A stretch of DNA of 64,000 nt from Nocardia alni. GTDB taxonomy: Bacteria; Actinomycetota; Actinomycetes; Mycobacteriales; Mycobacteriaceae. The translations under genes and the position numbers were made by a program. A model generated the notes under the pieces. That model was given only the letters and a program-made list of their open reading frames with translations. It was not told the DNA's origin and made no database searches. Numbering within the stretch: the stretch's first letter is position 1; the number at the start of each line of letters is the position of its first letter. The stretch covers positions 171,853-235,852 of the forward strand of contig NZ_JAGPOX010000001.1 in the NCBI RefSeq assembly GCF_019038435.1, read 5' to 3'. Shown here in pieces: positions 43,748 to 52,984 of the stretch.

Positions 43748-44259
43748 GCGCGCCGGATGCTCAGTGGCGCACACCCGAGGTCGGCGGGATCAGCGGTGGC
43801 GCGGGTACGACGACGGTGGCCTATCTGATCGGCGGTTGCGACGTCGGAGTGGTCGCAGCCGATGGGGCGCAGCAGGTGGATGTGTTGGTAACCCGCACGA
43901 CGGCGGTGTCGGTCGGGTGGGCGATCGGCACTGCGGGTCAAATGGTCGACGCGCCGGTGATGGCTGTGGTGGCCGATAGCGGGGATCGGTGGCCTGCCGT
44001 GGTGCGTCAGCGGCTGGCGATGGCGCGGGACAACCTCGGCGTGCCGGTGCTGGAGCTGGGATGGTGCGCTCCGCTGGCGGCCAGCGACAACCCCTGGGAG
44101 CTGCTGGCTACCAGTGTCGTGGCCGGCGAGAAGTGGGCTTTGCCAGCGCGGAGGTTCCGTCAGGACTTGATCGCGGCGCTCATCGAGGCGATGTCGGCGC
44201 GACGAGGGGCCTCGCAACCTACGACACCACCGAGCTCGATCAGGAGGACGGCGTCGTGA
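43744..44259 (+). CDS. Protein with a degenerate P-loop, T4SS-linked
   Basis: A 171-residue protein from GTG 43744. Near residue 15 it reads GISGGAGTTTVAYLIGG, which resembles the deviant Walker A of ParA/MinD proteins but with Thr in place of the catalytic Lys. VGVVAADG and APVMAVVADSGDRWP fit a Rossmann-like fold. It may be a nucleotide-binding relic or a partner of the secretion ATPases. I know no name for the family. Confidence 0.55.
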   Translation: MSAPDAQWRTPEVGGISGGAGTTTVAYLIGGCDVGVVAADGAQQVDVLVTRTTAVSVGWAIGTAGQMVDAPVMAVVADSGDRWPAVVRQRLAMARDNLGVPVLELGWCAPLAASDNPWELLATSVVAGEKWALPARRFRQDLIAALIEAMSARRGASQPTTPPSSIRRTAS

Positions 44260-44287
44260 CTGGATCGATAATGAAAAAGGTGCGCCC

Positions 44288-44584
44288 ATGCTGATGCTCT
44301 GGCATTTGGTGGACACTCTGGCCCAACAGGTATCGGTGCCCGACCCGCCGCCCAAGCCGCTGCCCGGCCAGCTCGGAGACAGGCTCAACGATGTGATCAG
44401 TTGGGCCAAGACCCTGGCCTTGGGGTTGGCGGTGCTGGGCACCTTGGCCGTGGCCGGAATGCTGTTCATAGGCTTGCGTGGCCGCTCGGACACCGCCAAG
44501 AACGCGCTCGGGCACCTGCCGTTCGTCGTGCTCGGAGTCGTGCTCACCGGCGGCGCGGCAGCTCTGATCCAGGCCTTCCAGTGA
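44288..44584 (+). CDS. Two-helix membrane protein, VirB2/TrbC-like
   Basis: A 98-residue protein with a short N-terminal amphipathic segment and two transmembrane helices (LALGLAVLGTLAVAGMLFIG and LPFVVLGVVLTGGAAALI) joined by a basic loop. This is the layout of the conjugation pilin/VirB2-like small proteins of Gram-positive systems. The next gene encodes a related two-helix protein, suggesting duplication. ATG 44288 is chosen; ATG 44294 is alternative. Its stop overlaps the next start. Confidence 0.62.
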   Translation: MLMLWHLVDTLAQQVSVPDPPPKPLPGQLGDRLNDVISWAKTLALGLAVLGTLAVAGMLFIGLRGRSDTAKNALGHLPFVVLGVVLTGGAAALIQAFQ

Positions 44585-45069
44585 CCACGCGCTCGGTGGC
44601 CGTCACCATTGTGGTGACGGGCCTGACTGTGATTGCGGCAGTCGGCGCAGCGCAAGCGCAGCCGATACCGCCTGCACTGCCGGGGATTACGCCGCCCGGA
44701 ATGACGGCGCCGACCTCGCACCCGCCGCAGCCTCCGACACAGGTGCCGAGCGGCGGCACTGGCGGTGGCGAGAGCGAAGTGCCGATCGAGCCGGCGAAAA
44801 CCGGTGCACCGGACTGGAATCGGTTCGGCGGAGATCCGGCCGGCGCACCGCGCGACATGAACTCGTTCGTCACGGATGTGCTCGGATGGATGCGCACGGC
44901 GGCCGTCATCGCGGGAGTCTTGGGCCTGCTGACGATCGCGGCCATGCTCGTGATCGGGTCGCGCTGGCGCAGTGAACAATCCCGTCGCGCGTTGGATTCG
45001 CTGCCAGCTGTGTTGCTGGCGACCGTCATCTCCGGCAGCGCCGCCACCATCTTATCGATGGTGCTGTGA
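44581..45069 (+). CDS. Secreted/membrane protein, second VirB2-like
   Basis: A 162-residue protein starting at GTG 44581. It has a signal peptide (VAVTIVVTGLTVIAAVGAAQA, cited in part), a Pro/Gly-rich linker, and a C-terminal pair of helices (AAVIAGVLGLLTIAAMLVIG and LPAVLLATVISGSAATIL) separated by a basic loop RWRSEQSRRALD. That C-terminal half is similar in pattern and in its DSLPAVLL segment to the previous protein's GHLPFVVL, which supports common ancestry. Confidence 0.62.
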   Translation: MTTRSVAVTIVVTGLTVIAAVGAAQAQPIPPALPGITPPGMTAPTSHPPQPPTQVPSGGTGGGESEVPIEPAKTGAPDWNRFGGDPAGAPRDMNSFVTDVLGWMRTAAVIAGVLGLLTIAAMLVIGSRWRSEQSRRALDSLPAVLLATVISGSAATILSMVL

Positions 45070-45254
45070 GGCGGGTAGGGTCATGGCAAGAGGCGGGAAT
45101 TCGACTGCACGAGAGTACTTTTCGTTAGCCAAGGCGTGGTGGAGCGGGGACCGGCGGCCACAGCCGGCCACTGTGCATGACCGGTTCGAGATGCGAATCG
45201 ATAGCGGCGTCACCGGATCGGGATGCCGTAGTATCGAGGGAGGGGAGAAACACG

Positions 45255-45938
45255 ATGTTCACAACTCGCGAGTTCCGGCAGCGGCGACCGCGACGGTGGA
45301 AATGGCTGGCGGTCGTGATTGTGGCCGCGGTGATCGTGATCGGACTGATCGCGTGGTCGGTGTCGTCCAGGTCGATCGCCGGCTCCTCGGCCGCCAGCGG
45401 CGCGCGGTCTTCGTCGATTCCGGTGATCTCGATGCCACGCCCGACACAGCAGGCTTCGATGGGGCTGGAGTGGAGACTGGTCAACGGGGTTCGGTTGCCG
45501 TTCAGCGCATCCGATGGCCCGACCGGGATGGACGGCCCGCAGCCGATCGGGTTCAGCGATACTCCGCAGGGAGCGGTGCTGGCGGCCTGGCAACTGTCGA
45601 CCCGGTTGCTGACCGATCCCGATACCGAGGGCCTGCTCTCGCGGGTACACGCCCCACTCGATGTGCAACAGGAAATCCGCGTGGACATCGCCCAGGTGCG
45701 CCAGTTCACCGCCGACCAGCTCGTCGCGGCGTTCGCCCCGCCTGTGGCCTACCGATTCGACTCCTGGTCACCAACATTCGCGGCGCTCTACTTCGCGATC
45801 CCCTCGAGACAGGGTGGCTACGACTTCCAGGCTCGCGCGGTGGTCTGGACGCAGGACGGCTGGCAGTACCAGCCGCAGTCGGGATTGGACGCGTTGCCGA
45901 ACTCGACGAGCCTGGCCGGGTTCACCTCTTTGCAGTAG
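45255..45938 (+). CDS. VirB8-like membrane-anchored conjugation protein
   Basis: A 227-residue bitopic protein: basic N-terminus (TTREFRQRRPRRWKW), one helix (LAVVIVAAVIVIGLIAW), then an extracellular domain of about 170 residues. The body includes DTPQGAVLAAWQLSTRLL and ends with a WTQDGWQYQPQSG strand pair, consistent with the NTF2-like fold of VirB8/TrbF-type scaffold proteins. GAGGGAGGGGAG precedes ATG 45255. The 185 bases before it have no convincing gene. Confidence 0.68.
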   Translation: MFTTREFRQRRPRRWKWLAVVIVAAVIVIGLIAWSVSSRSIAGSSAASGARSSSIPVISMPRPTQQASMGLEWRLVNGVRLPFSASDGPTGMDGPQPIGFSDTPQGAVLAAWQLSTRLLTDPDTEGLLSRVHAPLDVQQEIRVDIAQVRQFTADQLVAAFAPPVAYRFDSWSPTFAALYFAIPSRQGGYDFQARAVVWTQDGWQYQPQSGLDALPNSTSLAGFTSLQ

Positions 45939-45973
45939 CGTCCCGTTGCGCCGCGCGCACCCTGCTGGCTGCG

Positions 45974-47494
45974 ATGGCGCTGATGGTCCTCGCCGCGGGC
46001 GTGGGCGGGCCAGCGTTCGCCGATCCGCCGGGACCACCGCCCACGCCCCCGAAACCTGCGCCGACACGACTGTCGGATTTGACGCCCGAACAGCGCTCGT
46101 GGCGCGACAACGACGGCGTCATCTCCTGCTCCGCCCATCCCACATTCCCCACCTGCGCGACGACCCCCGGCTCCGTAGGCATCAACTACCCCGACGACAA
46201 CACACCATTCCTGGTGCAGATGCAGGGCAAGACCTATACCGACCACAATCCATTGCACGCGGTGAGTAACGCGGTCGGCGACTCGGTCACCACGGCGTTC
46301 GCGGAAGCAGCCGAGTCGATCGGCACGTTCGCCGGTGACCTGCTGGTCCAGTCGATGACCTGGTGGATAAGCCAGGACTCCATCTCGTTGTCCTACGCGC
46401 AGTCCATGGCCGGCAAGGCACCGGTGCAGCAGGTGGTCGGGCTGATCATGATGGCCGGAATCCTGGGCTCCTCGATCGCGATGATGATCTCGCGTCGCAC
46501 CCAGCCGGCCGCCGAGATGGTGATGTACGGGGTGCGGTACCTGCTGATCTCCTCGCTCGCTCTGGTGGTGCTCACCGGCGCGGTCCACGCCGGCGACGAC
46601 TTCGCCCGCCAGATGGTCACCGGTGGCGCCCAGCAGTTCGGGCAGCGAATGCAGTCGATGCTCGGGGTGGGCACGGTCGGCAACCCCGGCGGTGTGCTGA
46701 TGATCGGGTTGATCGCGGTGGTTCTCGGGTTCATCCAGTGGGTTATGGGATTCCTGCGTCAAGCCGGGTTGGTCGTGCTCTACGCCATGATTCTGATCGC
46801 CGCGGCCGGGCAGCTCAGCAGTTGGGGACGGCAGTGGTTCCCGCGAGTGGCCAGCATGTGCATCGCCTTGGTGCTTTACAAGCCGCTGGCGGCATTCATC
46901 TATTCGCTGGGCTTCACCCTCATCGGACAAGACCAGTCGCTGACCTCGCTGATCATCGGGCTGATGGTGGTCGCGATGGCAGTCATCGCCCTGCCGACAT
47001 TGATGAAATTCTTCAGCTTCCTGGGCTTCCAGGTCACCGGTGGCACGGGCGCACTGGGTGCGGCCGCCAGCATGGTCGGTGGCGGCGCGCTGCTGGCGTC
47101 ATCGCTGGGTGGCGGGGGCGGCGGCGGTGCTGACCCGGCGACCCCGGCCAGCTTCGCTCCGGTCAACAGCTCTGGCGGACAAGCAGAAAGCGACCCGTCA
47201 CCGGGCAATACCCCCCAACTGACCGGAGGCGATGGGGCGCCGTTGAATCCGCCGCCGCAGAAAGAACTCGGTGGCGGCGAACCTGCCGCTTTGGGGAAGG
47301 GATCTTCGCCGCCGGACGGTCCATCGTCGGCGGGCAGTGAAGCGGCCGGCACGGAGATGGCCGCGGGTGCGGCGACGGGAGGCGCCGGGTTGGCGGCGAT
47401 AGGGACCCAGAAAGCGATAGCGGCGGCCCCGGAGGCTGCCGAGTCGATAGGTGACGTGATGACCGGAGACGACACCGGCCCGGAAATGCCATGA
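45974..47494 (+). CDS. TrbL/VirB6-like membrane channel protein
   Basis: A 506-residue protein. A signal peptide (MALMVLAAGVGGPAFA) leads to an extracellular segment with two cysteines, then six or so transmembrane helices between residues 140 and 370 in the TrbL/VirB6 style, and a Gly/Ser/Pro-rich hydrophilic C-terminus of 130 residues. This is the inner-membrane pore of the conjugation system. ATG 45974 is chosen although no ribosome site is seen and the N-terminus is unusually short of basic residues; an upstream non-ATG start is possible. The frame stays open far upstream by chance. Confidence 0.72.
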   Translation: MALMVLAAGVGGPAFADPPGPPPTPPKPAPTRLSDLTPEQRSWRDNDGVISCSAHPTFPTCATTPGSVGINYPDDNTPFLVQMQGKTYTDHNPLHAVSNAVGDSVTTAFAEAAESIGTFAGDLLVQSMTWWISQDSISLSYAQSMAGKAPVQQVVGLIMMAGILGSSIAMMISRRTQPAAEMVMYGVRYLLISSLALVVLTGAVHAGDDFARQMVTGGAQQFGQRMQSMLGVGTVGNPGGVLMIGLIAVVLGFIQWVMGFLRQAGLVVLYAMILIAAAGQLSSWGRQWFPRVASMCIALVLYKPLAAFIYSLGFTLIGQDQSLTSLIIGLMVVAMAVIALPTLMKFFSFLGFQVTGGTGALGAAASMVGGGALLASSLGGGGGGGADPATPASFAPVNSSGGQAESDPSPGNTPQLTGGDGAPLNPPPQKELGGGEPAALGKGSSPPDGPSSAGSEAAGTEMAAGAATGGAGLAAIGTQKAIAAAPEAAESIGDVMTGDDTGPEMP

Positions 47495-47510
47495 GCGACA
47501 GGAGGTTCCA

Positions 47511-48998
47511 GTGAGCAGTCAGGTACCCGCCTATGGTGGGTTTCGCGAGGTGCGCGGCTACGGGCTGGGCAGGCTGGGCCCGTGGGAAACCGGCACCGTG
47601 GCCGTGGTCGTCGGTGGGCTGGCGTTCTCGACGGCGATCTCCCTGTGGGCAGCGCTCTACGGACTGGTGATCGCGGTGCCGATCGTGGCGATATCCGTGG
47701 TGCCGGTCGGAGCGTCGCGGCGCACTGTGACCCGGCACGCCGGCTGGTGGATACGTGCCTGGTGGGGCAGGCGCTCGGGTACCGACGCCTGGGCGGCCGA
47801 CGTGCTCGAGGAGGTTCCCCGCGGCGAGAACCTGCCGGGAGTGCTGGCCCCGCTGATGCCGCTGGATGTGGAAGACGGCCGCGGCGGAACGCAATGCCTG
47901 ATCTGGAACCGTCGCACCGGTGTGCTGTCGGCGATCCTGCTGGTGTCCCCGACCGGAATCACGCTGTCCGATCAGGACGACGCGAACTCGTGGGTGGCCG
48001 CCTACGGTGACTGGCTGGCCGATCTGGGTTTCTCCCCGGTGATCAGTTCGGTCGCATTCACCACCGAATCCTCGCCGAGCGGCGGCGTCGACCAACGCTC
48101 CTACGTCACGGGGCGGATCGCACCGACCGCGCCGCCGGTCGCGCGGTCGATCATGGAGTCCATCGTCGCCCGGACACGTTCGACGACAGCCGATGTCGCG
48201 TGCCGGGTCACTATCAATTTCGACCTGGCCCACGCCGCACCGGTGCCCAAGTCGCTGGCCGAGGGCTGTACCGAGGTCGTGCGATGGATGCCCCGATGCG
48301 AATCCGCGCTGGCGGCCGCCGGTATCACGGTGACCGCCCGTGCCTCGACCGCGCAAGTGATCCGGCTGCTACGGCGCGCGTTCGACCCGGCGATCATCGC
48401 GTGGAGCGGCCACGACGACGCGGCGGCGGAGACGCTGACCTGGCGGGATGCGGGACCGCTCCGCACCGAACCCAACTTCGATGTCTACCGCCACGACAGC
48501 GGATTCAGCGTGACATGGGCCTTCGCCGAGCTACCCGCCGGAGAGATACGCCAGCACATCCTGTTGCCACTGGTCTCGCCAGGCCGTTACATGCGCAGGT
48601 TCTCCCTGGTGTACCGGCCCTACCGTGCCGCCGAAGCCGGACGGATCGTCGAACGCGAGATCCAGGCCGGCACACTGCGCCGGGCCTGGAACCAGAAAAC
48701 GAAAAAGGATGAGACACAACGCGAATACGACGACCGAGTCCGGGCCCGCCGCGCAGCGCAAGAGGAATCGCAGGGGGCAGGCCTGGGCCGAATCACGATG
48801 TACGTCACCACGACCACCCGCAACGAGTCCACACTCGCGGCCGCCTGCGCGGATGTGGAACAACGCTACGGCGCGGCCAAGTTACGGTTCCGGCGTGCCC
48901 GCGGCGCGCAGGCTTCGGCGTTCGCCGCCGGTCTCGGCGTGGGCATCGAACCGACCTCCGGGCTGTCCAAACGCGCCACCGAGCGGTGGCTGGGATGA
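47511..48998 (+). CDS. SCO6880 family T4SS protein
   Basis: A 495-residue protein of the SCO6880 family, always found beside conjugation ATPases in actinobacteria. Two N-terminal helices (TVAVVVGGLAFSTAISLWAAL and LYGLVIAVPIVAISVVPVG, cited in part) are PrgI-like; the rest resembles the N-terminal domain of VirB4 ATPases, with no P-loop. It probably docks the following ATPase to the membrane. GTG 47511 lies behind GACAGGAGG. Its stop overlaps the next start by four bases. Confidence 0.85.
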   Translation: MSSQVPAYGGFREVRGYGLGRLGPWETGTVAVVVGGLAFSTAISLWAALYGLVIAVPIVAISVVPVGASRRTVTRHAGWWIRAWWGRRSGTDAWAADVLEEVPRGENLPGVLAPLMPLDVEDGRGGTQCLIWNRRTGVLSAILLVSPTGITLSDQDDANSWVAAYGDWLADLGFSPVISSVAFTTESSPSGGVDQRSYVTGRIAPTAPPVARSIMESIVARTRSTTADVACRVTINFDLAHAAPVPKSLAEGCTEVVRWMPRCESALAAAGITVTARASTAQVIRLLRRAFDPAIIAWSGHDDAAAETLTWRDAGPLRTEPNFDVYRHDSGFSVTWAFAELPAGEIRQHILLPLVSPGRYMRRFSLVYRPYRAAEAGRIVEREIQAGTLRRAWNQKTKKDETQREYDDRVRARRAAQEESQGAGLGRITMYVTTTTRNESTLAAACADVEQRYGAAKLRFRRARGAQASAFAAGLGVGIEPTSGLSKRATERWLG

Positions 48999-50572
48999 GC
49001 GATGACCAGAGCCTGCGCAGCGCCGCGGCCGACGCCGGGTTGGCCGAGCGCTGGTTGAGCAAGCTCGGCCTGACCCCTGCCTACCGCCGCTCCCAGACCT
49101 CTGACGAGCAACCGTCCGACCCGTTCGCCATGGTGCCGGACCTGCCTCCGATGCCGCCGGCGCGCGGCGAACGCCGACGGTGGGGAGGACACACAGCCAA
49201 CATCGAGACCGGGCGGCTGTGGGCCGCGACAACCGCACAAACCCAAGGGCTGTATCCATTTCCGGCACCGGCCGGGACCATGGTGCGGGGTGTCCCGTTC
49301 GGTCGGCACATATTCACCAACGAACCGATCGGACTCGATCCGGCGCAGTGGCTGCGCGATGGACTGGTCACCAACACCGGCCTCTGGGTACAGGGCCAAC
49401 CCGGCGTCGGAAAGTCCAGCGCCGCCAAAAGACTCCTAGTCGGGCTGGTGGCCTACGGGTTCGTCGGCGTGATCCCCGGTGACCTGAAAGACGAGTACAC
49501 GCCCGTGGTGAACGCCCTAGGGGGACAGGTGTTCCGGGTCGGCCGTGGCCTGCACGCGCTCAATCCGCTGGACCTGGGCCCGCTGCGGTCGGCCATCGCG
49601 GCCGCGGTGGGCACCGACCGTGACCAACTCGTCGCGGCATCACGCGGGCGCCGCCTGGACTTGGTGGAATCGTTGATCACGATCGTCGGTGGACAGGCAT
49701 CGACCGCGACCGAGCGGTTGGTCCTGGCCAAGGCGCTGGACATCGCCGAGGCCGCCCATACCCGACACCGACTGGGCGACCCCACCATTCCCGAACTCGT
49801 GGCTGTGATCGAGCAAGGCGGCGACGAGCTGCGCAAGGTGCTGGCCGTAGACAACGACCACGAGTACGCCTATGCGATCCATGAATTCCGCAACACGTTG
49901 GTACTCATGGTCGAAGGCCCGATCCGGGGAATGTTCGACAGGCCATCGAGCTTCAGTGTGGACGCCGACACCCCGGCGGTGTCGCTGTCCCTGCGGGCCA
50001 TCCGCGACGACGGCGACGACGTGGTCGCGGCATCGATGATGTGCGCCTGGGCATGGTCGGCCGCCCTGATCGAGGCCGCACATGTCAGCGGCGTGCGCCG
50101 CAACGTTTTCCAAATCCAAGACGAACTCTGGCGCGCATTGCGAGTGGCTCCCGGCTTGGTGGAGAAATCGGACCGGATCACGCGGTTGAACCGCGACGAG
50201 GGGACCGTGAGCCTTCAATCCACACACTCCCTCACCGACCTGGAGGCGTTGCCGACCGAGGCGGACCGCGCGAAGGCCCGGGGCATGGCCGCGCGCAACG
50301 CAATACAGCTGTTCGGCGGTCTCGACAATGCCGAACTCGAACGGCTGCACCGGATCTTCCCGTTCAGCAGTCGTGAACGCGAACTGCTGTCGCGGTGGTC
50401 CGCCCCGCCGACATGGGTTCGAGGCCAACGGCATCCCGGACGCGGCCGCTATCTGGTCAAAAGCGGAGGGCGGATGGGACTACCAGTCGCGGTCGACCTC
50501 ATCCCCGAGGAACTGGCCCTCTACGACACCGACACGGCCTTCGCCGACATCACCCCGAAAGGGCAGAAGTAG
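48995..50572 (+). CDS. VirB4-type conjugation ATPase
   Basis: A 525-residue cytosolic ATPase. Walker A is GQPGVGKS at 134-141 and a Walker B follows at QIQDELWRAL (near 374), with Glu beside the Asp; a sensor region reads SLQSTHSLTDLEALP. It corresponds to the ATPase half of VirB4, the N-terminal half being supplied by the preceding SCO6880 gene. It energises assembly of the secretion channel. ATG 48995 overlaps the previous stop, and its own stop overlaps the next start. Confidence 0.88.
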   Translation: MSDDQSLRSAAADAGLAERWLSKLGLTPAYRRSQTSDEQPSDPFAMVPDLPPMPPARGERRRWGGHTANIETGRLWAATTAQTQGLYPFPAPAGTMVRGVPFGRHIFTNEPIGLDPAQWLRDGLVTNTGLWVQGQPGVGKSSAAKRLLVGLVAYGFVGVIPGDLKDEYTPVVNALGGQVFRVGRGLHALNPLDLGPLRSAIAAAVGTDRDQLVAASRGRRLDLVESLITIVGGQASTATERLVLAKALDIAEAAHTRHRLGDPTIPELVAVIEQGGDELRKVLAVDNDHEYAYAIHEFRNTLVLMVEGPIRGMFDRPSSFSVDADTPAVSLSLRAIRDDGDDVVAASMMCAWAWSAALIEAAHVSGVRRNVFQIQDELWRALRVAPGLVEKSDRITRLNRDEGTVSLQSTHSLTDLEALPTEADRAKARGMAARNAIQLFGGLDNAELERLHRIFPFSSRERELLSRWSAPPTWVRGQRHPGRGRYLVKSGGRMGLPVAVDLIPEELALYDTDTAFADITPKGQK

Positions 50573-51282
50573 TGAAAAGCGTTGCTGGAAAATATGTTTC
50601 GAACACCATCGCGCAGATTACATGCATCACATTAGACGATGATTGCGGGGGTTCGACGCTGGTGTGGAATCCCGACGCGCAACCTGGTGAGTCCGGTGCT
50701 GTCGGATGGGATGTGCTGGGCGGAGCCGACACGGTCATTGCCGCCGATCGCATCGGCGAGGGCCTGCTGTCGATCATCGACGACCCGCCCAGCCTCCTAC
50801 ACCGCCCCGAAGCCGAACTACTATGCGCCGATCTGCTCGCCGCCGCCCGGCAAGGCCGACACCAGTTCCAGACGGTGCTCGAATGGGCCGGCGCGCAGAA
50901 TCTGGCACCCGCGCACCGGCTGCTCGCCAGCGCTGGAGACGAGCACCCGGCCGACGATATCGACTGGTTTCACCAGATCCCGGCCGACGAGCAACGGGCC
51001 GTGTGGCAAATCCTGGCGCGGGCGCTCGAACCGCTGCGTGCCCCACAGTTGCTGATGTGCCTGCAACCTCCGCCGCAGGGAACACATCTGCCAGGCGTGC
51101 TGCGCACCTTGTTCACCCACAGCGGGGAATCGATCGAGCGACCCCGGCAGTTGCTGGTCGTGGCCGGCCCGCACACCCGCGGGGTTGCCGCGGCACTCGT
51201 GGACCGGCTGCTGTGGGCCGGCTACGAACACGGCGTGCGGGTAGATGCCAGGCCGGTGCGGGAGCACGACGATGCTCGGTGA
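50572..51282 (+). CDS. T4SS-linked hypothetical protein
   Basis: A 236-residue soluble protein, GTG 50572. No motif is recognised. The central and C-terminal parts are alpha/beta with RPRQLLVVAGPHTRGVAAALVDRLLWAG, which has the feel of a nucleotide-binding or TOPRIM-like strand-helix pair but lacks any complete motif. It lies between the two motor ATPases and overlaps the next gene by 11 bases, so it is likely a component of the coupling complex. Confidence 0.6.
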   Translation: MKSVAGKYVSNTIAQITCITLDDDCGGSTLVWNPDAQPGESGAVGWDVLGGADTVIAADRIGEGLLSIIDDPPSLLHRPEAELLCADLLAAARQGRHQFQTVLEWAGAQNLAPAHRLLASAGDEHPADDIDWFHQIPADEQRAVWQILARALEPLRAPQLLMCLQPPPQGTHLPGVLRTLFTHSGESIERPRQLLVVAGPHTRGVAAALVDRLLWAGYEHGVRVDARPVREHDDAR

Positions 51283-52984
51283 TGCAGGCGAGGCCGCAGT
51301 GTGGGCTGGCGTGCTTGTCGCGGCACTGGTCGGGCTGGGCGTGTGGCGGCTGCATGCGTACGGCATCCCGTGGTGGGCTATCGCCACGGTGACCGTGTTG
51401 GTGTTGGGTACGTTGGCGGGCCTGGCATGGACGCTGCGGGCGGTCTGGCCAGGTAATCAAGCACGCCGAACGATGCGTTCCACCACCGAGATCCGCGACA
51501 TGATCGACAAGGACGCCGCGCGCCGCGGTGCAGGCCTGCGCCCATCGGTTGCCTCGTACAAAGGAACCGACATGCGACAGCTCGCGATGCAGATCGGGCG
51601 CATCGGACGCCAGAAGGTCTACAAGAGCTTCGAGGACTTCACCCTCGTGTTCATGGGACCCCGGTCGAACAAAACCAGCGCGGTCGCGGTCCCACGCATC
51701 CTGTCCGCCCCCGGCGCGGTCATAGCTACCAGCAATAAGCCCGACCTATGGATATTGACGGCGTGGTTGCGCGCCAAGGTCGGCCCCGTGTATGTGTTCG
51801 ACCCCTCCCGCATCGCCTACCAACCGCAGACCTGGTGGTGGAACATCCTGGCCGACATCCGCACCGTCGCCGACGCACGCCGGGTAGCCGGCCACTTCGT
51901 CGATGCGGCCCGCGCCGAGGGCACAAGCACCGACCGCGAAGACCCTTTCTTCGCACCCACCGGGAAGAACGTGTTGTCGATGTCGCTGCTCGCCGCGGCG
52001 CTGGGCGGGTACACGATGCGCGACGTACTGCACTGGATCGACACCTACAGCAACGCCGCCGTCGGCATTCTGGAGATGCACGGCAACCAGCGCGCCGCCG
52101 ACGCGCTCTCGGCGCTGTTGGACCTGCCGGGCGAGACCCGAGGCGGGGTATGGGGCGAGGCACAGACCGCGCTGGCCACGATCCAGGACGAGTCCACCCT
52201 CACCTGGGTCACTCCACCGCACACCTGGGAAACACAGCCCCACACCGCGATTCGCGAACTGAACCTGTGGGAACTGTTCGCCTACGTGCCGGACAATGCG
52301 CCAACGCTGTACCTGATGACCCAGGAAGGCGAAGGATCGGCCGGCCCGGTCATCGCCGCGCTGGTCTCACGGATCTTCGAGGTCGGCGACCTGGTCGCCT
52401 CCGCGCAAGGCGGGCGGGTCGACCCACCGATGACCGTCGTCCTGGACGAGTGCGCCAACATCTGCAAGATCGACCGATTGCCGCAGCTGGCCAGTCACCT
52501 GGGCAGCAAGTCGATATGCGTCGACGCCATCTTCCAGAGCGAAGCCCAAACCGTAGCGGTGTGGGGGCCGGACCGTGCGCGGGCGTTGTGGGGAGCGGCG
52601 ACCGTGCGCATCCTCGGTGCGGGGCTGCAGGAATACGACTTCCTGACCAAGATCAGTGGTTTGATCGGCACACACAAGATCCGGGAACGCAGCTACAGCT
52701 GGTCCTCCCAGGGCAACACCACCAGCGTGCAATCCGTACGCGAGCCGATCATGCCAGCCGAGGACATCGGGCGATTGAAGAAGACCAATGCCCTGCTGAT
52801 CCGCCAGGAAGCCCGGCCGGTGCTCATCGACCTGGTGCCGTGGTACACCGAGCCCGACAGCGGCGACATCACCGAATGCCGCGACCGCGCCACCCGCGAG
52901 GTACAGAATGCTGCGGTCGCCAATCTGGGGTCCGACAACCCCGTCGCGAAAGCGCTGCGCCGTGGCGCCGCAGAGTCGACGTGA
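51272..52984 (+). CDS. VirD4/TraG-type coupling protein
   Basis: A 570-residue membrane ATPase that recruits the relaxase-DNA complex to the channel. Two N-terminal helices (residues 8-55) precede the motor domain. The P-loop is GPRSNKTS at 129-136, where relatives carry Gly before the Lys, and Walker B is TVVLDECANI near 390. The AIFQSEAQTVAVWG and AATVRILGAG segments are typical of the family. ATG 51272 is the start. It overlaps the DUF4913 gene by four bases. Confidence 0.88.
   Translation: MLGDAGEAAVWAGVLVAALVGLGVWRLHAYGIPWWAIATVTVLVLGTLAGLAWTLRAVWPGNQARRTMRSTTEIRDMIDKDAARRGAGLRPSVASYKGTDMRQLAMQIGRIGRQKVYKSFEDFTLVFMGPRSNKTSAVAVPRILSAPGAVIATSNKPDLWILTAWLRAKVGPVYVFDPSRIAYQPQTWWWNILADIRTVADARRVAGHFVDAARAEGTSTDREDPFFAPTGKNVLSMSLLAAALGGYTMRDVLHWIDTYSNAAVGILEMHGNQRAADALSALLDLPGETRGGVWGEAQTALATIQDESTLTWVTPPHTWETQPHTAIRELNLWELFAYVPDNAPTLYLMTQEGEGSAGPVIAALVSRIFEVGDLVASAQGGRVDPPMTVVLDECANICKIDRLPQLASHLGSKSICVDAIFQSEAQTVAVWGPDRARALWGAATVRILGAGLQEYDFLTKISGLIGTHKIRERSYSWSSQGNTTSVQSVREPIMPAEDIGRLKKTNALLIRQEARPVLIDLVPWYTEPDSGDITECRDRATREVQNAAVANLGSDNPVAKALRRGAAEST

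Noticed and set aside
44972..45973. Long open frame continuous with the TrbL-like gene, 840 codons in all
   Set aside because: It runs antiparallel in character to the VirB8-like gene in another frame, with Arg/Gly-rich composition. Only the part after 45974 is protein-like.
51748..52980. Plus frame upstream of the DUF4913 gene
   Set aside because: Shadow of the coupling-protein gene; only the part from GTG 52981 is coding.
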